Of a stretch of DNA of 64,000 nucleotides, positions 53,791 to 61,777 are shown piece after piece; position 1 is the first letter of the stretch, and each line of letters starts with the position of its first letter. Made by a program: the position numbers and the translations under genes. The notes under the pieces were generated by a model, which was not told the DNA's origin, searched no databases, and worked only from the letters and a program-made list of their open reading frames with translations. The stretch is from contig NZ_WSFT01000028.1 of assembly GCF_016820655.1 (NCBI RefSeq), forward strand, positions 87,308-151,307, given 5' to 3'. The DNA is from Anaeromonas frigoriresistens. Lineage in GTDB: Bacteria; Bacillota; Clostridia; Tissierellales; SIT17.

Positions 53791-56121
53791 TTAAGTCATT
53801 TTCTTGTTATGTAAATATCTTTCTTCTAATTCATTGATAGGAATTGGTTTTTCAATTATGTATCCTTGAATCATATCACATCCTAAATATTTTAAAACTT
53901 CCATTTGTTTTTCTATCTCAACCCCCTCTGCTATAATTTTTAAATCTAGAGTTTTAGCCATAGTTATAATTCCTTTTATTATTGATAAATCATTTAAATT
54001 ATTCAATATTCCATCTATAAATAATTTATCAATCTTTATAACGTCTATTGGTAATTCCTTAAGGTATTGTAGAGATGAATAGCCTGTACCAAAATCATCT
54101 ATAGCAAGCGATACACCTAATTCCTTTAGTTTTCTCAATTTCATAATGCTATACTCACCATTAATATAAATATTTTCCGTTATTTCTAACTCTAAATATT
54201 TAGGATCTATATTCGTCTCAGAAATAATATTAAATACAAGTTCTATGAAGTCATCTTTAAAAAGTTGCTTAGGAGATATATTTACAGACACTTTCCATGC
54301 AAGTCCCCTATCTTGCCAGATTTTTAATTGTTCACAAGCCTCTTGTAATACCCATTTTCCTATTGGATGTATCTGCCCGGTTTGTTCAGCTATGTCAATA
54401 AAATCTGTTGGTGAAATAAATCCCTTCTTAGGATGTATCCATCGGATTAAAGCTTCTACAGCCACTACTTTTTCTGCATTCAAATTATATTGGGGCTGAT
54501 AATATAATTGAAACTGTTTTTCTTCTATAGCTTTATCTATATCATTTTTAAATCTAATCTTTTTATTATGGTGATGAGCCATGCTATCATTATATATACT
54601 AAAACCATGTTTACCTTTTTTCTTCGTTTCATACATTGCCACATCTGCTGCCTTAAGTAAACTTTCCCTATTGTTTCCATGTACAGGATAAATTGCTACT
54701 CCTATACTTACTGATATAGGAATTTTATATCCATCTATAACTATATCTTTACATATTTCCATCTGAAAATCCTCAATGAAATTTTTGAGATCTTCCCTAT
54801 TAGAAATATTATCTAAAATAATAACAAACTCATCCCCGCTATTCCTAAAGACCTGATGTCTTTCTTGATCTATATTTTCTGTGAATTTTTTAGATACCTC
54901 CATTAATAATTTATCTCCCCCAGAATGTCCTAATATATCATTAATATATTTAAAATCATCAATGTCAATAAATAATACCCCTACTTTTTTTCCTGTATTT
55001 CTAGCCTCAATAAGGACTTGATCTACTTCATCCAATAAGGATCTCCTGTTTTTTAGCCCAGTTAAATTATCTCTATTGGCTAAATACTCCAATTCTTTTG
55101 TTTTAATTTGAAGGTTTTTCGTTCTGTCATTTATCTTTTCTTCTAGTTCATTAATTAGTCCATTCTTTTCCAATCTGTTTATTACTTGTCTAAGGGATAA
55201 TAGGGTTATAACTATTCCTCCACATATAATAATAGGGAGTTCATTAGGCCAATTTAATATACCTATAACTATAATTAATAACACACTAAAATAGGGCATT
55301 ATTTCTAAAAAAAATAATAATATCTTCCTATACATATAGCTCTTCTCATTTAATTTATCATCTTGTTGAGGATATAAACCAGATAATCCTACCCCTATAA
55401 GACTTACTCCCCATAAAATATCTACAAATATAGAAGTGCTAGAATTTAATATATTAATAGCCATAAATAAAAAATTCATAGTAGTATGGACAGAAAGAGA
55501 AATTAATGCTATTATCAAAGATTTATTTATTTTCCTTTTGTTTTCAGTAATAGCTATGCTAAAGAGGGTATATACTCCCGACATCTGTATACTTGTAAAT
55601 ATTAAAGGGATAGCTAGTTCTTCCATTGTAAGATTAACTAAAATAGATCCTCTTTCCACTAAGTAAAACCAACCAACGGTAATAATAACAGATAAGACTA
55701 TTAAATTATCAATAAATAGCTGTGTTATATATACCTTCTGTTTTTGTGCCTGTAATAGTATTAAAAAACCTACTATAAACAATATGACAGCTACAGCAAA
55801 AAGAAGATTTGATAAACCTTGTATGATATTTTGTTGGTTAGTGTATGAAAAGCCACTTAATGAATGAAAACTCATTCCAATAGAGTATAAAAGATTACCA
55901 ATTAAAACTATCAACCAAAAGTACTTCTTTTTTCCTATGTTTCTTTTATACACCCCAAACATATATAAAGACGTTAATAATGGAGTAGTAATAAAGTATA
56001 TTTTTCTGATAGGATTGCTAGTGTCTAAACTCATATTCATCTTATTTATAAAGAAAATATATAATAATAAAAATGTAATTGTCATTATAATAGCTTTTTT
56101 AAAAGATGTTATTTGTTTCAT
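53791..56121 (-). CDS. Membrane GGDEF-EAL c-di-GMP turnover protein
   Basis: A 776-residue protein: nine or so membrane segments (1-335), a coiled linker (about 335-360), GGDEF (about 360-515) and EAL (about 530-770). The GGDEF signature is SGDEF in FRNSGDEFVIIL, an allowed variant. No RxxD inhibitory site is at the usual place. EAL residues are intact: VEALIRWIHPKKG, EITENIYI, IDDFGTGYSSLQYL, IIAEGVE. It could make or degrade c-di-GMP. The ATG at 56121 is preferred to GTG at 56136. A 46-bp palindrome lies just before it. Confidence 0.9.
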   Translation of the reverse strand: MKQITSFKKAIIMTITFLLLYIFFINKMNMSLDTSNPIRKIYFITTPLLTSLYMFGVYKRNIGKKKYFWLIVLIGNLLYSIGMSFHSLSGFSYTNQQNIIQGLSNLLFAVAVILFIVGFLILLQAQKQKVYITQLFIDNLIVLSVIITVGWFYLVERGSILVNLTMEELAIPLIFTSIQMSGVYTLFSIAITENKRKINKSLIIALISLSVHTTMNFLFMAINILNSSTSIFVDILWGVSLIGVGLSGLYPQQDDKLNEKSYMYRKILLFFLEIMPYFSVLLIIVIGILNWPNELPIIICGGIVITLLSLRQVINRLEKNGLINELEEKINDRTKNLQIKTKELEYLANRDNLTGLKNRRSLLDEVDQVLIEARNTGKKVGVLFIDIDDFKYINDILGHSGGDKLLMEVSKKFTENIDQERHQVFRNSGDEFVIILDNISNREDLKNFIEDFQMEICKDIVIDGYKIPISVSIGVAIYPVHGNNRESLLKAADVAMYETKKKGKHGFSIYNDSMAHHHNKKIRFKNDIDKAIEEKQFQLYYQPQYNLNAEKVVAVEALIRWIHPKKGFISPTDFIDIAEQTGQIHPIGKWVLQEACEQLKIWQDRGLAWKVSVNISPKQLFKDDFIELVFNIISETNIDPKYLELEITENIYINGEYSIMKLRKLKELGVSLAIDDFGTGYSSLQYLKELPIDVIKIDKLFIDGILNNLNDLSIIKGIITMAKTLDLKIIAEGVEIEKQMEVLKYLGCDMIQGYIIEKPIPINELEERYLHNKKMT

Positions 56122-56140
56122 ATTAAATCCACCCACTTTG

Positions 56141-56186
56141 GTATAAATAGATAAATAGTACTAAAGTACTATTTATCTATTTATAC
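56141..56186. promoter_or_regulatory. Perfect 46-bp palindrome before the GGDEF-EAL gene
   Basis: Two 22-bp arms (56141-56162 and 56165-56186, inner end ATAAATAGTACT) around AA, with no mismatch. It ends about 8 bases upstream of the GGDEF-EAL ribosome site. It is too long for a standard single-dimer operator; a leader hairpin is a possible alternative. Confidence 0.65.
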
Positions 56187-56255
56187 TATCATAAGGCTAT
56201 GTAGTTATGTGTCGTATTTTGTCGATAATACAAAAATTATGTATAATATTAAATA

Positions 56256-56280
56256 AAAAAAGTGCCCTTCGGCACTTTTG
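56256..56280 (-). terminator. Terminator of recD2
   Basis: AAAAGTGCC, loop, GGCACTTTT followed by a T run on the minus strand, next to the recD2 stop. Confidence 0.88.
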
Positions 56281-56286
56281 TCAAAT

Positions 56287-58515
56287 TTAGCTTCTCATAT
56301 AGAATTCAAAGACATCCTTTAGTCTCCTACTTAGTCCAGAGTATCTCTTTGTTATCCTATTATTTGATATCATTGTATTTAAATATCTCTCCATCCCTAC
56401 TAATACTACTAGTTCCTTTGCTCTAGTTATTCCTGTATACAGTAGATTCCGCGTCAAGAGCATGGGTGGTCCCCAAAATACTGGGATGATGACTACAGGG
56501 AATTCACTTCCCTGACTTTTATGGATAGTTGTGGCGTAGGACAGTCTCAATTCATCTAATTGAGCAAAGGGATATGTAACTTCCCTTTTATCATCAAAAA
56601 GGACTGTTAACTCACTCTCTTCATTATCAATCCCGGTGATTATTCCTAAGTCTCCATTAAATACCCCTTCTCCTTCTTCTGTAACTTTACTTCCATCATA
56701 TATCTTCCACTCTGTTCTGTAGTTATTTTTTATTTGCATAATCTTATCTCCAACTCGGAAGAGAGTATCCCCTTGCTTTCTTTCATTTTTCAACTTATGT
56801 TTGGGGTTTAGAATATTTTGGATTTTTTCATTTAGGGCATTTACTCCCACATCTCCCTTTTTCATTGGAGTAAGGATCTGAATATCTGCTATTGGATCAT
56901 ATCCATTAAATTTAGGTAGTCTCTCTTTTACTAGTTCTAATATAGTATTTGATATATCATTACCATTTCCTCTAGTCATGAAAAAGAAATCTTTCCCTTT
57001 TTTATTTAAATGAGGATATTCTCCACTATTTATTCTATGGGCATTTACTACTATCATACTCTCTTTAGCCTGTCTGAATATCTCATCTAATTGTACTACC
57101 TTAATAAGCTTTGAATCTATTATGTCCCTAAGGACATTTCCTGCTCCCACTGACGGAAGTTGGTCCACATCTCCTACTAGTATCAGTCTAGTCCCTGGCA
57201 TGATTGCCTTTAAGAGATTATTCATAAGTAGTATATCTACCATTGAAACCTCATCTATTATCACCACATCACTTTCCATAGGGGTACCATCATCCCTACC
57301 AAAGTCCATCCCTATCTCTTCATCAATAAAGTTGTATTCCAACAATCTATGGATAGTCTTTGCTTCTTTTCCTGTGGTTTCACTCATTCTTTTAGCTGCC
57401 CTTCCCGTTGGTGCTGCTAAGGTAATGTCTAATCCCTGTTTTTCAAATAGTTGTATTATACTATTTATAGTAGTCGTTTTTCCCGTACCCGGTCCTCCAG
57501 TAACTACTAATACTCCATTTGAAACAGCTTCTTTTATAGCTTCCTTTTGTCTATTGGCTAGGGTAATCCCTTCTGTATTTTCAATGGTATGAATTTCCTT
57601 ATCCACATCTATCTTTAATGGAGGAAGATCAACCTTAGATATCTCCACTAATTTTTTACTTACATTAGTTTCTGCCACATAAAAGGGCAGAGAATATACA
57701 CATAGTTCCCCATCAAAGTTTTCTAGCTTTATATTATTCTCTAGGGCCATGGAGGTGATTCCATTGTCTATTTCCTCCTCTGGAATCTGTAATATTTCCT
57801 TAGACTTATTTATCAGCATATTTTTCATTATGTAGGTATGTCCTTCTGTAGAATATTGCATTAGAGCATACTTTATCCCAGCCATTATTCTATACTTAGA
57901 ATTAAAGTCTATTCCCATGGATATAGCCATTTTATCTGCCATTTTAAACCCTATACCAAAGACTTCCTCAGAAAGTCTATAGGGATTTTCTTTTACCTTT
58001 GCTATTGTTTCTTTACCATATTTTTTATATATTTTTATCCCAAATTTAGAGCTAATATTGTATTGCTGTAAAAACATCATCACATCTTTTAGGTCTCTCT
58101 GCTCTTCGAAGGATTCTACTATCTTTTTTATTTTCTTCTTTCCTATACCATCTATTTCCTTTAATCTCTCAGGATTATATTGAAGGATATCTATAGAGTC
58201 TTCCCCAAATTTATCCACTATTTTTTCTGCAGTCTTTGGTCCTATCCCTGTAATCAAGCCTGAAGATAGGTAGTTTATTATACCATTCATTGTAGCTGGT
58301 ACCACCGGGGTATAATTCTCTACTTTTAGCTGCTGCCCGTAGTTTTTATGTTTCTCCCAGGTACCTTCTACTTGTATAGTCTCCCCTATATTTATGATAG
58401 GTATATATCCAACTATGGTGACTATATCATCTTCTGTCTCAAGGATAGCTACCACATATCCGTTTGATTCATTTCTAAATATTATTTCTTCTACTGTTCC
58501 TTGAATAGATATCAC
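56287..58515 (-). CDS. recD2: RecD2-type SF1B DNA helicase
   Basis: A 742-residue RecD2. N-terminal OB-like part, then helix-hairpin-helix repeats (GIGPKTAEKIVDKFG, EIDGIGKKKIKKIV, about 90-130), then the helicase core: GGPGTGKTTTINSI (Walker A, about 340), VVIIDEVSMVD (Walker B), VGDVDQLPSVG, and the C-terminal ATTIHKSQGSEFPVV. It is a 5'-3' helicase acting in DNA repair and not part of RecBCD. Confidence 0.96.
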   Translation of the reverse strand: MISIQGTVEEIIFRNESNGYVVAILETEDDIVTIVGYIPIINIGETIQVEGTWEKHKNYGQQLKVENYTPVVPATMNGIINYLSSGLITGIGPKTAEKIVDKFGEDSIDILQYNPERLKEIDGIGKKKIKKIVESFEEQRDLKDVMMFLQQYNISSKFGIKIYKKYGKETIAKVKENPYRLSEEVFGIGFKMADKMAISMGIDFNSKYRIMAGIKYALMQYSTEGHTYIMKNMLINKSKEILQIPEEEIDNGITSMALENNIKLENFDGELCVYSLPFYVAETNVSKKLVEISKVDLPPLKIDVDKEIHTIENTEGITLANRQKEAIKEAVSNGVLVVTGGPGTGKTTTINSIIQLFEKQGLDITLAAPTGRAAKRMSETTGKEAKTIHRLLEYNFIDEEIGMDFGRDDGTPMESDVVIIDEVSMVDILLMNNLLKAIMPGTRLILVGDVDQLPSVGAGNVLRDIIDSKLIKVVQLDEIFRQAKESMIVVNAHRINSGEYPHLNKKGKDFFFMTRGNGNDISNTILELVKERLPKFNGYDPIADIQILTPMKKGDVGVNALNEKIQNILNPKHKLKNERKQGDTLFRVGDKIMQIKNNYRTEWKIYDGSKVTEEGEGVFNGDLGIITGIDNEESELTVLFDDKREVTYPFAQLDELRLSYATTIHKSQGSEFPVVIIPVFWGPPMLLTRNLLYTGITRAKELVVLVGMERYLNTMISNNRITKRYSGLSRRLKDVFEFYMRS

Positions 58516-58577
58516 ATTAAAACCTCCGAAATTATTTCTTCCATTATATCATACCTATATTAATTCTAATATATTTT

Positions 58578-58679
58578 AAGACTCTTCAACAAGCTCATAG
58601 GTACAACATTATTTCTATCATCTCACAATAGGAAAGATTCAATCTACCTATTGTCATCCTGAGCATCGCGAAGGATCTT
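58578..58679. repeat. Dispersed repeat, degenerate reverse and forward copies
   Basis: A degenerate reverse copy (58578-58605, AAGACTCTTCAACAAGCTCA) and a near-consensus forward copy (58653-58679, GTCATCCTGAGCATCGCGAA), in the gap between comK-like and recD2 genes. Confidence 0.75.
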
Positions 58680-58693
58680 TCTTTTACGATTCT

Positions 58694-59266
58694 TCACAGC
58701 CTATTTTTAATATCCACAATTTCCCTAATTAACAATGCAATATCTTCTTTAGTAGCAGGAGTCTTATAGTTTATAGGCTCCTCTTTTATATAGGAATCTA
58801 TTCTTTCATTATATATCTGCTTTACTAATCTTCCATCATTTATATGCTTTATTATAGTCCGTTCTCTATTTAATACCTTAATCTCTTCTCCTTTGGTGGT
58901 TCTAATATAAATATCATCATCCTTTTTAACTATTTTTTCAATATACCTAAGATTAAAATATCCTGTAGACCCATCATTTTTAGAGATGGGTCTTCTTGTC
59001 TTTATTTGAATCAATACATCCCTTTTATTTAATGGTATGGGAATCATATTTTTCGACTCTATACCTTTTCCATATTCTCTTCTAATAGATCTAAGATCCA
59101 CTGTATAATAATCTGCAATTAATTTTAGTACCGTTCGTGTTCTATTATGTATATACAAATCCTCGTATTTTTCAAATATTATCTTTGTTGAGTTCCCCTT
59201 ACCCTCTACATACACTGGAATCATAGCAATAATCCCACCTTTAAGTACTTTGTCTAATTCTTTCAT
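58694..59266 (-). CDS. ComK-like transcription factor
   Basis: A 190-residue protein whose layout resembles ComK, the B. subtilis competence master regulator: GIIAMIPVYVEGKGNSTKII at the N-terminus, a middle with IPIPLNKRDVLIQIKTRRP, then GYFNLRYIEKI and TTKGEEIKVLN, matching ComK's strand order and the TRP...GWI...NGK spots. The match is by eye and fairly distant; a LytTR-like factor is the alternative. ATG with AAGGAGGAG upstream. Its promoter holds a perfect LexA box, so it is likely made under DNA damage. Confidence 0.6.
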   Translation of the reverse strand: MKELDKVLKGGIIAMIPVYVEGKGNSTKIIFEKYEDLYIHNRTRTVLKLIADYYTVDLRSIRREYGKGIESKNMIPIPLNKRDVLIQIKTRRPISKNDGSTGYFNLRYIEKIVKKDDDIYIRTTKGEEIKVLNRERTIIKHINDGRLVKQIYNERIDSYIKEEPINYKTPATKEDIALLIREIVDIKNRL

Positions 59267-59290
59267 CCCAAAATCTCCTCCTTATTTAAT

Positions 59291-59319
59291 ATTATAATCG
59301 AACATACGTTCGTTGTAAA
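59291..59319 (-). promoter_or_regulatory. LexA-controlled promoter of the ComK-like gene
   Basis: Minus-strand TTTACA (59314-59319) and TATAAT (59291-59296), spacer exactly 17 bp, filled by a perfect SOS box CGAACATACGTTCG (59299-59312). LexA bound there would block RNA polymerase. Confidence 0.85.
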
Positions 59320-59403
59320 CAATAAAAATGGAATTTTTTTACCTGTATAACACCCTATTAATTTTGGCAATATTAATAATATATATAAATAAGGAGGAAT
59401 TGC

Positions 59404-59889
59404 ATGACTTGGACTAATAAAACTAAAAAGAACGTAACCGTAATATTACTAATTTTTCTATTATTTTTAATTGCTGCCTGTGGTGCTGCCACAGAAAATA
59501 ATGAAGATTTATCCTCTGGAAGTCAAGAGGGTAATGATAATGATCAACCCTATGAAGATGGTACTTATACAGCAAAGGGAGATCCTTGGGAATACGGTAG
59601 TGAAGATGCTACTATTACAATTGTAAGTGGAAAAATAGACAATATAATCCTAAGAAGATTAGATAATGGCGGAAAAGAAGTGGATTATGACAATTGGACC
59701 GGACAAGAAATTGATGGGGAAACTTATCCAAACCTAAAAGAATATAGAAAGACTATGGCAGACAGAATGATTGAGGAACAAACATTTGATGTTGATTCTA
59801 TCTCAGGAGCTACAATCAGTTCAGATAATTGGAAAGAAGCAGTTAAAAGAGCCTTAGGTGTAGCTACTGCTAAAGCAGACGAAAATTAA
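59404..59889 (+). CDS. FMN-binding-domain lipoprotein
   Basis: A 161-residue lipoprotein. Signal: basic start, hydrophobic VTVILLIFLLFLI and lipobox IAAC (Cys26). After an acidic linker comes a short FMN-binding domain (about 50-155) with GTYTAKG and the SGATISSDNW motif, where the Ser/Thr can carry covalent FMN in related proteins. It may take part in extracytoplasmic electron transfer. Plus strand, with AAGGAGG upstream and its own terminator. Confidence 0.87.
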   Translation: MTWTNKTKKNVTVILLIFLLFLIAACGAATENNEDLSSGSQEGNDNDQPYEDGTYTAKGDPWEYGSEDATITIVSGKIDNIILRRLDNGGKEVDYDNWTGQEIDGETYPNLKEYRKTMADRMIEEQTFDVDSISGATISSDNWKEAVKRALGVATAKADEN

Positions 59890-59915
59890 GCTTAAGGGAA
59901 AACCCTTAAGCTTAA
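59886..59915. terminator. Bidirectional terminator, lipoprotein/yvrJ
   Basis: TTAAGCTTAAGGG, AAAA, CCCTTAAGCTTAA. It overlaps the stops of the converging lipoprotein and YvrJ genes. Confidence 0.85.
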
Positions 59916-60055
59916 AATTTAGATGATATTGCCTTTGTTAATTCATTGATGCTACCAGTGATATCTGATAATTTAGCTTCTATTCGAACTAGAAGAAATA
60001 TCGATACCACTATAGGAAATCCTAAATTAGCAACTTGGCTAAATATGCTATCCAT
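59912..60055 (-). CDS. yvrJ: YvrJ family small membrane protein
   Basis: A 47-residue protein, too short for most gene callers: starts MDSIFSQVANLGFPIVVSIF and continues with LLVRIEAKL and a helical tail. One membrane segment (about 9-23) and the NLGFPIVVSIFLLVRIE pattern match the YvrJ family. ATG at 60055 with AGGAGG upstream. Function unknown; in B. subtilis yvrJ lies beside the sigma-O/RsoA genes. Here it is last in a cassette with a sigma factor, DUF1659 and DUF2922. Confidence 0.85.
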   Translation of the reverse strand: MDSIFSQVANLGFPIVVSIFLLVRIEAKLSDITGSINELTKAISSKF

Positions 60056-60072
60056 TATATATCCTCCTTTGT

Positions 60073-60110
60073 AAAAAGGGCAGACTTAAACCTTTAAGTC
60101 TACCCTTTTA
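60073..60110 (-). terminator. Terminator after the DUF2922 gene
   Basis: Stem AAAAGGGCAGACTTAAA / TTTAAGTCTACCCTTTT with one mismatch and a T tail on the minus strand. It would limit read-through into yvrJ. Confidence 0.8.
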
Positions 60111-60113
60111 TAT

Positions 60114-60329
60114 TTAAACTTCAAACTCTTGAATATCAGTAGTTACTACCCTTGCTCCAGAGATAGCTACTAAATCTCCCCCAGAAGTATTAAAAATATT
60201 TTCAGCTATAATACTATTCATAGCTGTTTGAATCTCAACCTCTGTCAAATCAGCCCTTGGCTCATCTATTGATATCCTAGTCTTTCTATCCTGTTGATTC
60301 TTAAATATCAGCTCTAATTTACTATTCAT
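60114..60329 (-). CDS. DUF2922 family protein
   Basis: A 71-residue protein (KLELIFKNQQDRKTRISIDE, then TTDIQEF near the end) of the DUF2922 family. It is predicted mainly beta with one helix; no membrane or signal segment. Function unknown. It and DUF1659 show the same paired pattern (NxxI...G...) seen in many Clostridia and Bacilli, and both sit between the sigma factor and yvrJ. Confidence 0.82.
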   Translation of the reverse strand: MNSKLELIFKNQQDRKTRISIDEPRADLTEVEIQTAMNSIIAENIFNTSGGDLVAISGARVVTTDIQEFEV

Positions 60330-60362
60330 CCTGTCTCACCCCCTTTTTAACCTATGATATTA

Positions 60363-60587
60363 CTAGACTAATTCTAATTGAGTTTCATCAATTCTCTTCA
60401 CTGCTACTAATGGTAAAGATTGAAGTCCTGATAAAGAAGCCATTGCTTGATATAGACCTTCATTTGTTGCATCACTCTTTACCCCAGAAAGAGTCTTAGG
60501 CTTTATGATATCTCTACCATATTCATCTAAGCCGTTATTGAATTCCATTTTAACTTTAGAACCTTTAGGTATACTGTTTACTGCCAT
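60363..60587 (-). CDS. DUF1659 family protein
   Basis: A 74-residue protein (MAVNSIPKGSKVKMEFNNGL, KPKTLSGVKSDATNEGLYQA) of the DUF1659 family, soluble and mostly beta. The ATG at 60587 has AGGAGG upstream. Function unknown. It may pair with the DUF2922 protein 33 bases downstream. Confidence 0.82.
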   Translation of the reverse strand: MAVNSIPKGSKVKMEFNNGLDEYGRDIIKPKTLSGVKSDATNEGLYQAMASLSGLQSLPLVAVKRIDETQLELV

Positions 60588-60620
60588 CCGTATCACCTCC
60601 TTTCTAACTCATATATATAA

Positions 60621-61193
60621 TTAAAAAGGATTATTTACTATAGTCTTTCGTAATTTTTCTATGGCCTGAACTTTTATATTTATGACTGTTCTATAAGCAA
60701 TACCAAGATCATCTGCTATTTGGGATAAACTTAAATTCTCTATATAAAATAATAGGATAACTTGTCTTTGTCTATCTGTTAGATTATCTAAAGCACTATA
60801 TAACTGATAGTTTACCTCTTTATCTATAAAATCCTCTTCTATATTTACTTGCGACTCCAAGGTATCCATTAGAGTCATATTTTCCTCCTCTCCCACAGGA
60901 TGATCTAAGGATATAGCATAACTTTGCTTTTTCAACTTATTTAAATAATGGAATTTAAGAATTGTTTTGATATATCCAGGAAAATTAACTCCCCTTTTTG
61001 GGTCAAAATCCTCTATTCCCTTAAGTATTACTTCATAGCCCTCCTGTAATAAATCTTCAAACTCTCTTCCATTAAAATAGTATTTTTTCATAGAAGAAAT
61101 AATCAATGGTCTAAATTTCTGGGCTAATTCACCCTTTGCAAAATCGTCACCTTCTTCTGCTCTTTTGTGTAACCCATTTATCTTTTCATACAT
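60621..61193 (-). CDS. Sigma-70 family RNA polymerase sigma factor
   Basis: A 190-residue sigma factor with region 2 (about 20-95, EFEDLLQEGYEVILKGIEDF, FPGYIKTILKFHYLN) and region 4 (about 125-185, LTDRQRQVILLFYIENLSLS, IADDLGIAYRTVINIKVQA). It lacks regions 1 and 3, like ECF and other small sigmas. No anti-sigma gene is adjacent. It heads a cassette with DUF1659, DUF2922 and YvrJ. Two hairpins overlap its ribosome site. Confidence 0.87.
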   Translation of the reverse strand: MYEKINGLHKRAEEGDDFAKGELAQKFRPLIISSMKKYYFNGREFEDLLQEGYEVILKGIEDFDPKRGVNFPGYIKTILKFHYLNKLKKQSYAISLDHPVGEEENMTLMDTLESQVNIEEDFIDKEVNYQLYSALDNLTDRQRQVILLFYIENLSLSQIADDLGIAYRTVINIKVQAIEKLRKTIVNNPF

Positions 61194-61197
61194 ATTT

Positions 61198-61221
61198 AAC
61201 CCTCTCTTTAGAGGGGCGCCC
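61198..61221 (-). promoter_or_regulatory. Hairpins covering the sigma factor ribosome site
   Basis: On the minus strand GGGGCGCCCC, an unusually GC-rich 10-bp palindrome, overlaps CCCTCTAAAGAGAGGG, whose 3' arm AGAGAGGG is the Shine-Dalgarno. The two folds share CCCC and compete, so one may hide and the other free the ribosome site. Confidence 0.5.
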
Positions 61222-61309
61222 CTTTTGATTTACCGGTGATTATAGGATATATCTTTTATCCCTTTTAATTAAATTAAGACTTTAGACAAATCCTTTAAGA
61301 CATAAAAAA

Positions 61310-61343
61310 ATTCCTTAAGAAAGTCTGCACTTTCTTAAGGAAT
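61310..61343 (-). terminator. Terminator of the unknown membrane protein gene
   Basis: A 15-bp perfect stem starting ATTCCTTAAGAAAGT with a 4-base loop and a run of seven T on the minus strand. Confidence 0.9.
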
Positions 61344-61383
61344 ACCAAGGGGGTTATAGTAATTCATGGAAGAGTTCGAAAAT

Positions 61384-61671
61384 TTACTTCAATTCATTAA
61401 TATCATGAATTTCGATATTAAAATCCGAGGAGGATACTCTTATCATTTCTATTAGTTCTTTATTTTTCATATCTGCATATATGCAGATATGAGAAAATTT
61501 GTCCTTTATACTAATGAGTGTATATTCAAAGTCCTTTTCATCTCTCATAACAATGTTTATCTGATGGGTTCTTTTAGGTATATCATATTCAGTATAAAGG
61601 TGTTTAGTAAATTCAATAATTCCATAGATGAAAAACACATAAATAAATACGTATAATATAAAAATAACCAT
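61384..61671 (-). CDS. Small membrane-anchored protein of unknown function
   Basis: I do not recognise this 95-residue protein. One N-terminal membrane segment (about 2-20, VIFILYVFIYVFFIYGII) is followed by a soluble, mixed alpha/beta domain with charged residues. It is a single gene between metK and the sigma cassette, with a strong terminator of its own. Its role is unknown. Confidence 0.6.
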   Translation of the reverse strand: MVIFILYVFIYVFFIYGIIEFTKHLYTEYDIPKRTHQINIVMRDEKDFEYTLISIKDKFSHICIYADMKNKELIEMIRVSSSDFNIEIHDINELK

Positions 61672-61777
61672 ATCCCCACCCCTTGTAACATTGTATGATA
61701 AAAGGTTTTAATATATTATATGACAAATATATAAACCTGTTACTAGGAGTTTTAGATATGGTTATTTTAGTTTTATA

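Noticed and set aside
53791..56121. Inactive diguanylate cyclase because the motif is SGDEF
   Set aside because: SGDEF-type variants are often active, so loss of activity cannot be concluded.
57122..57592. 156-codon plus-strand ORF
   Set aside because: Antisense to the conserved recD2 helicase core, including Walker motifs.
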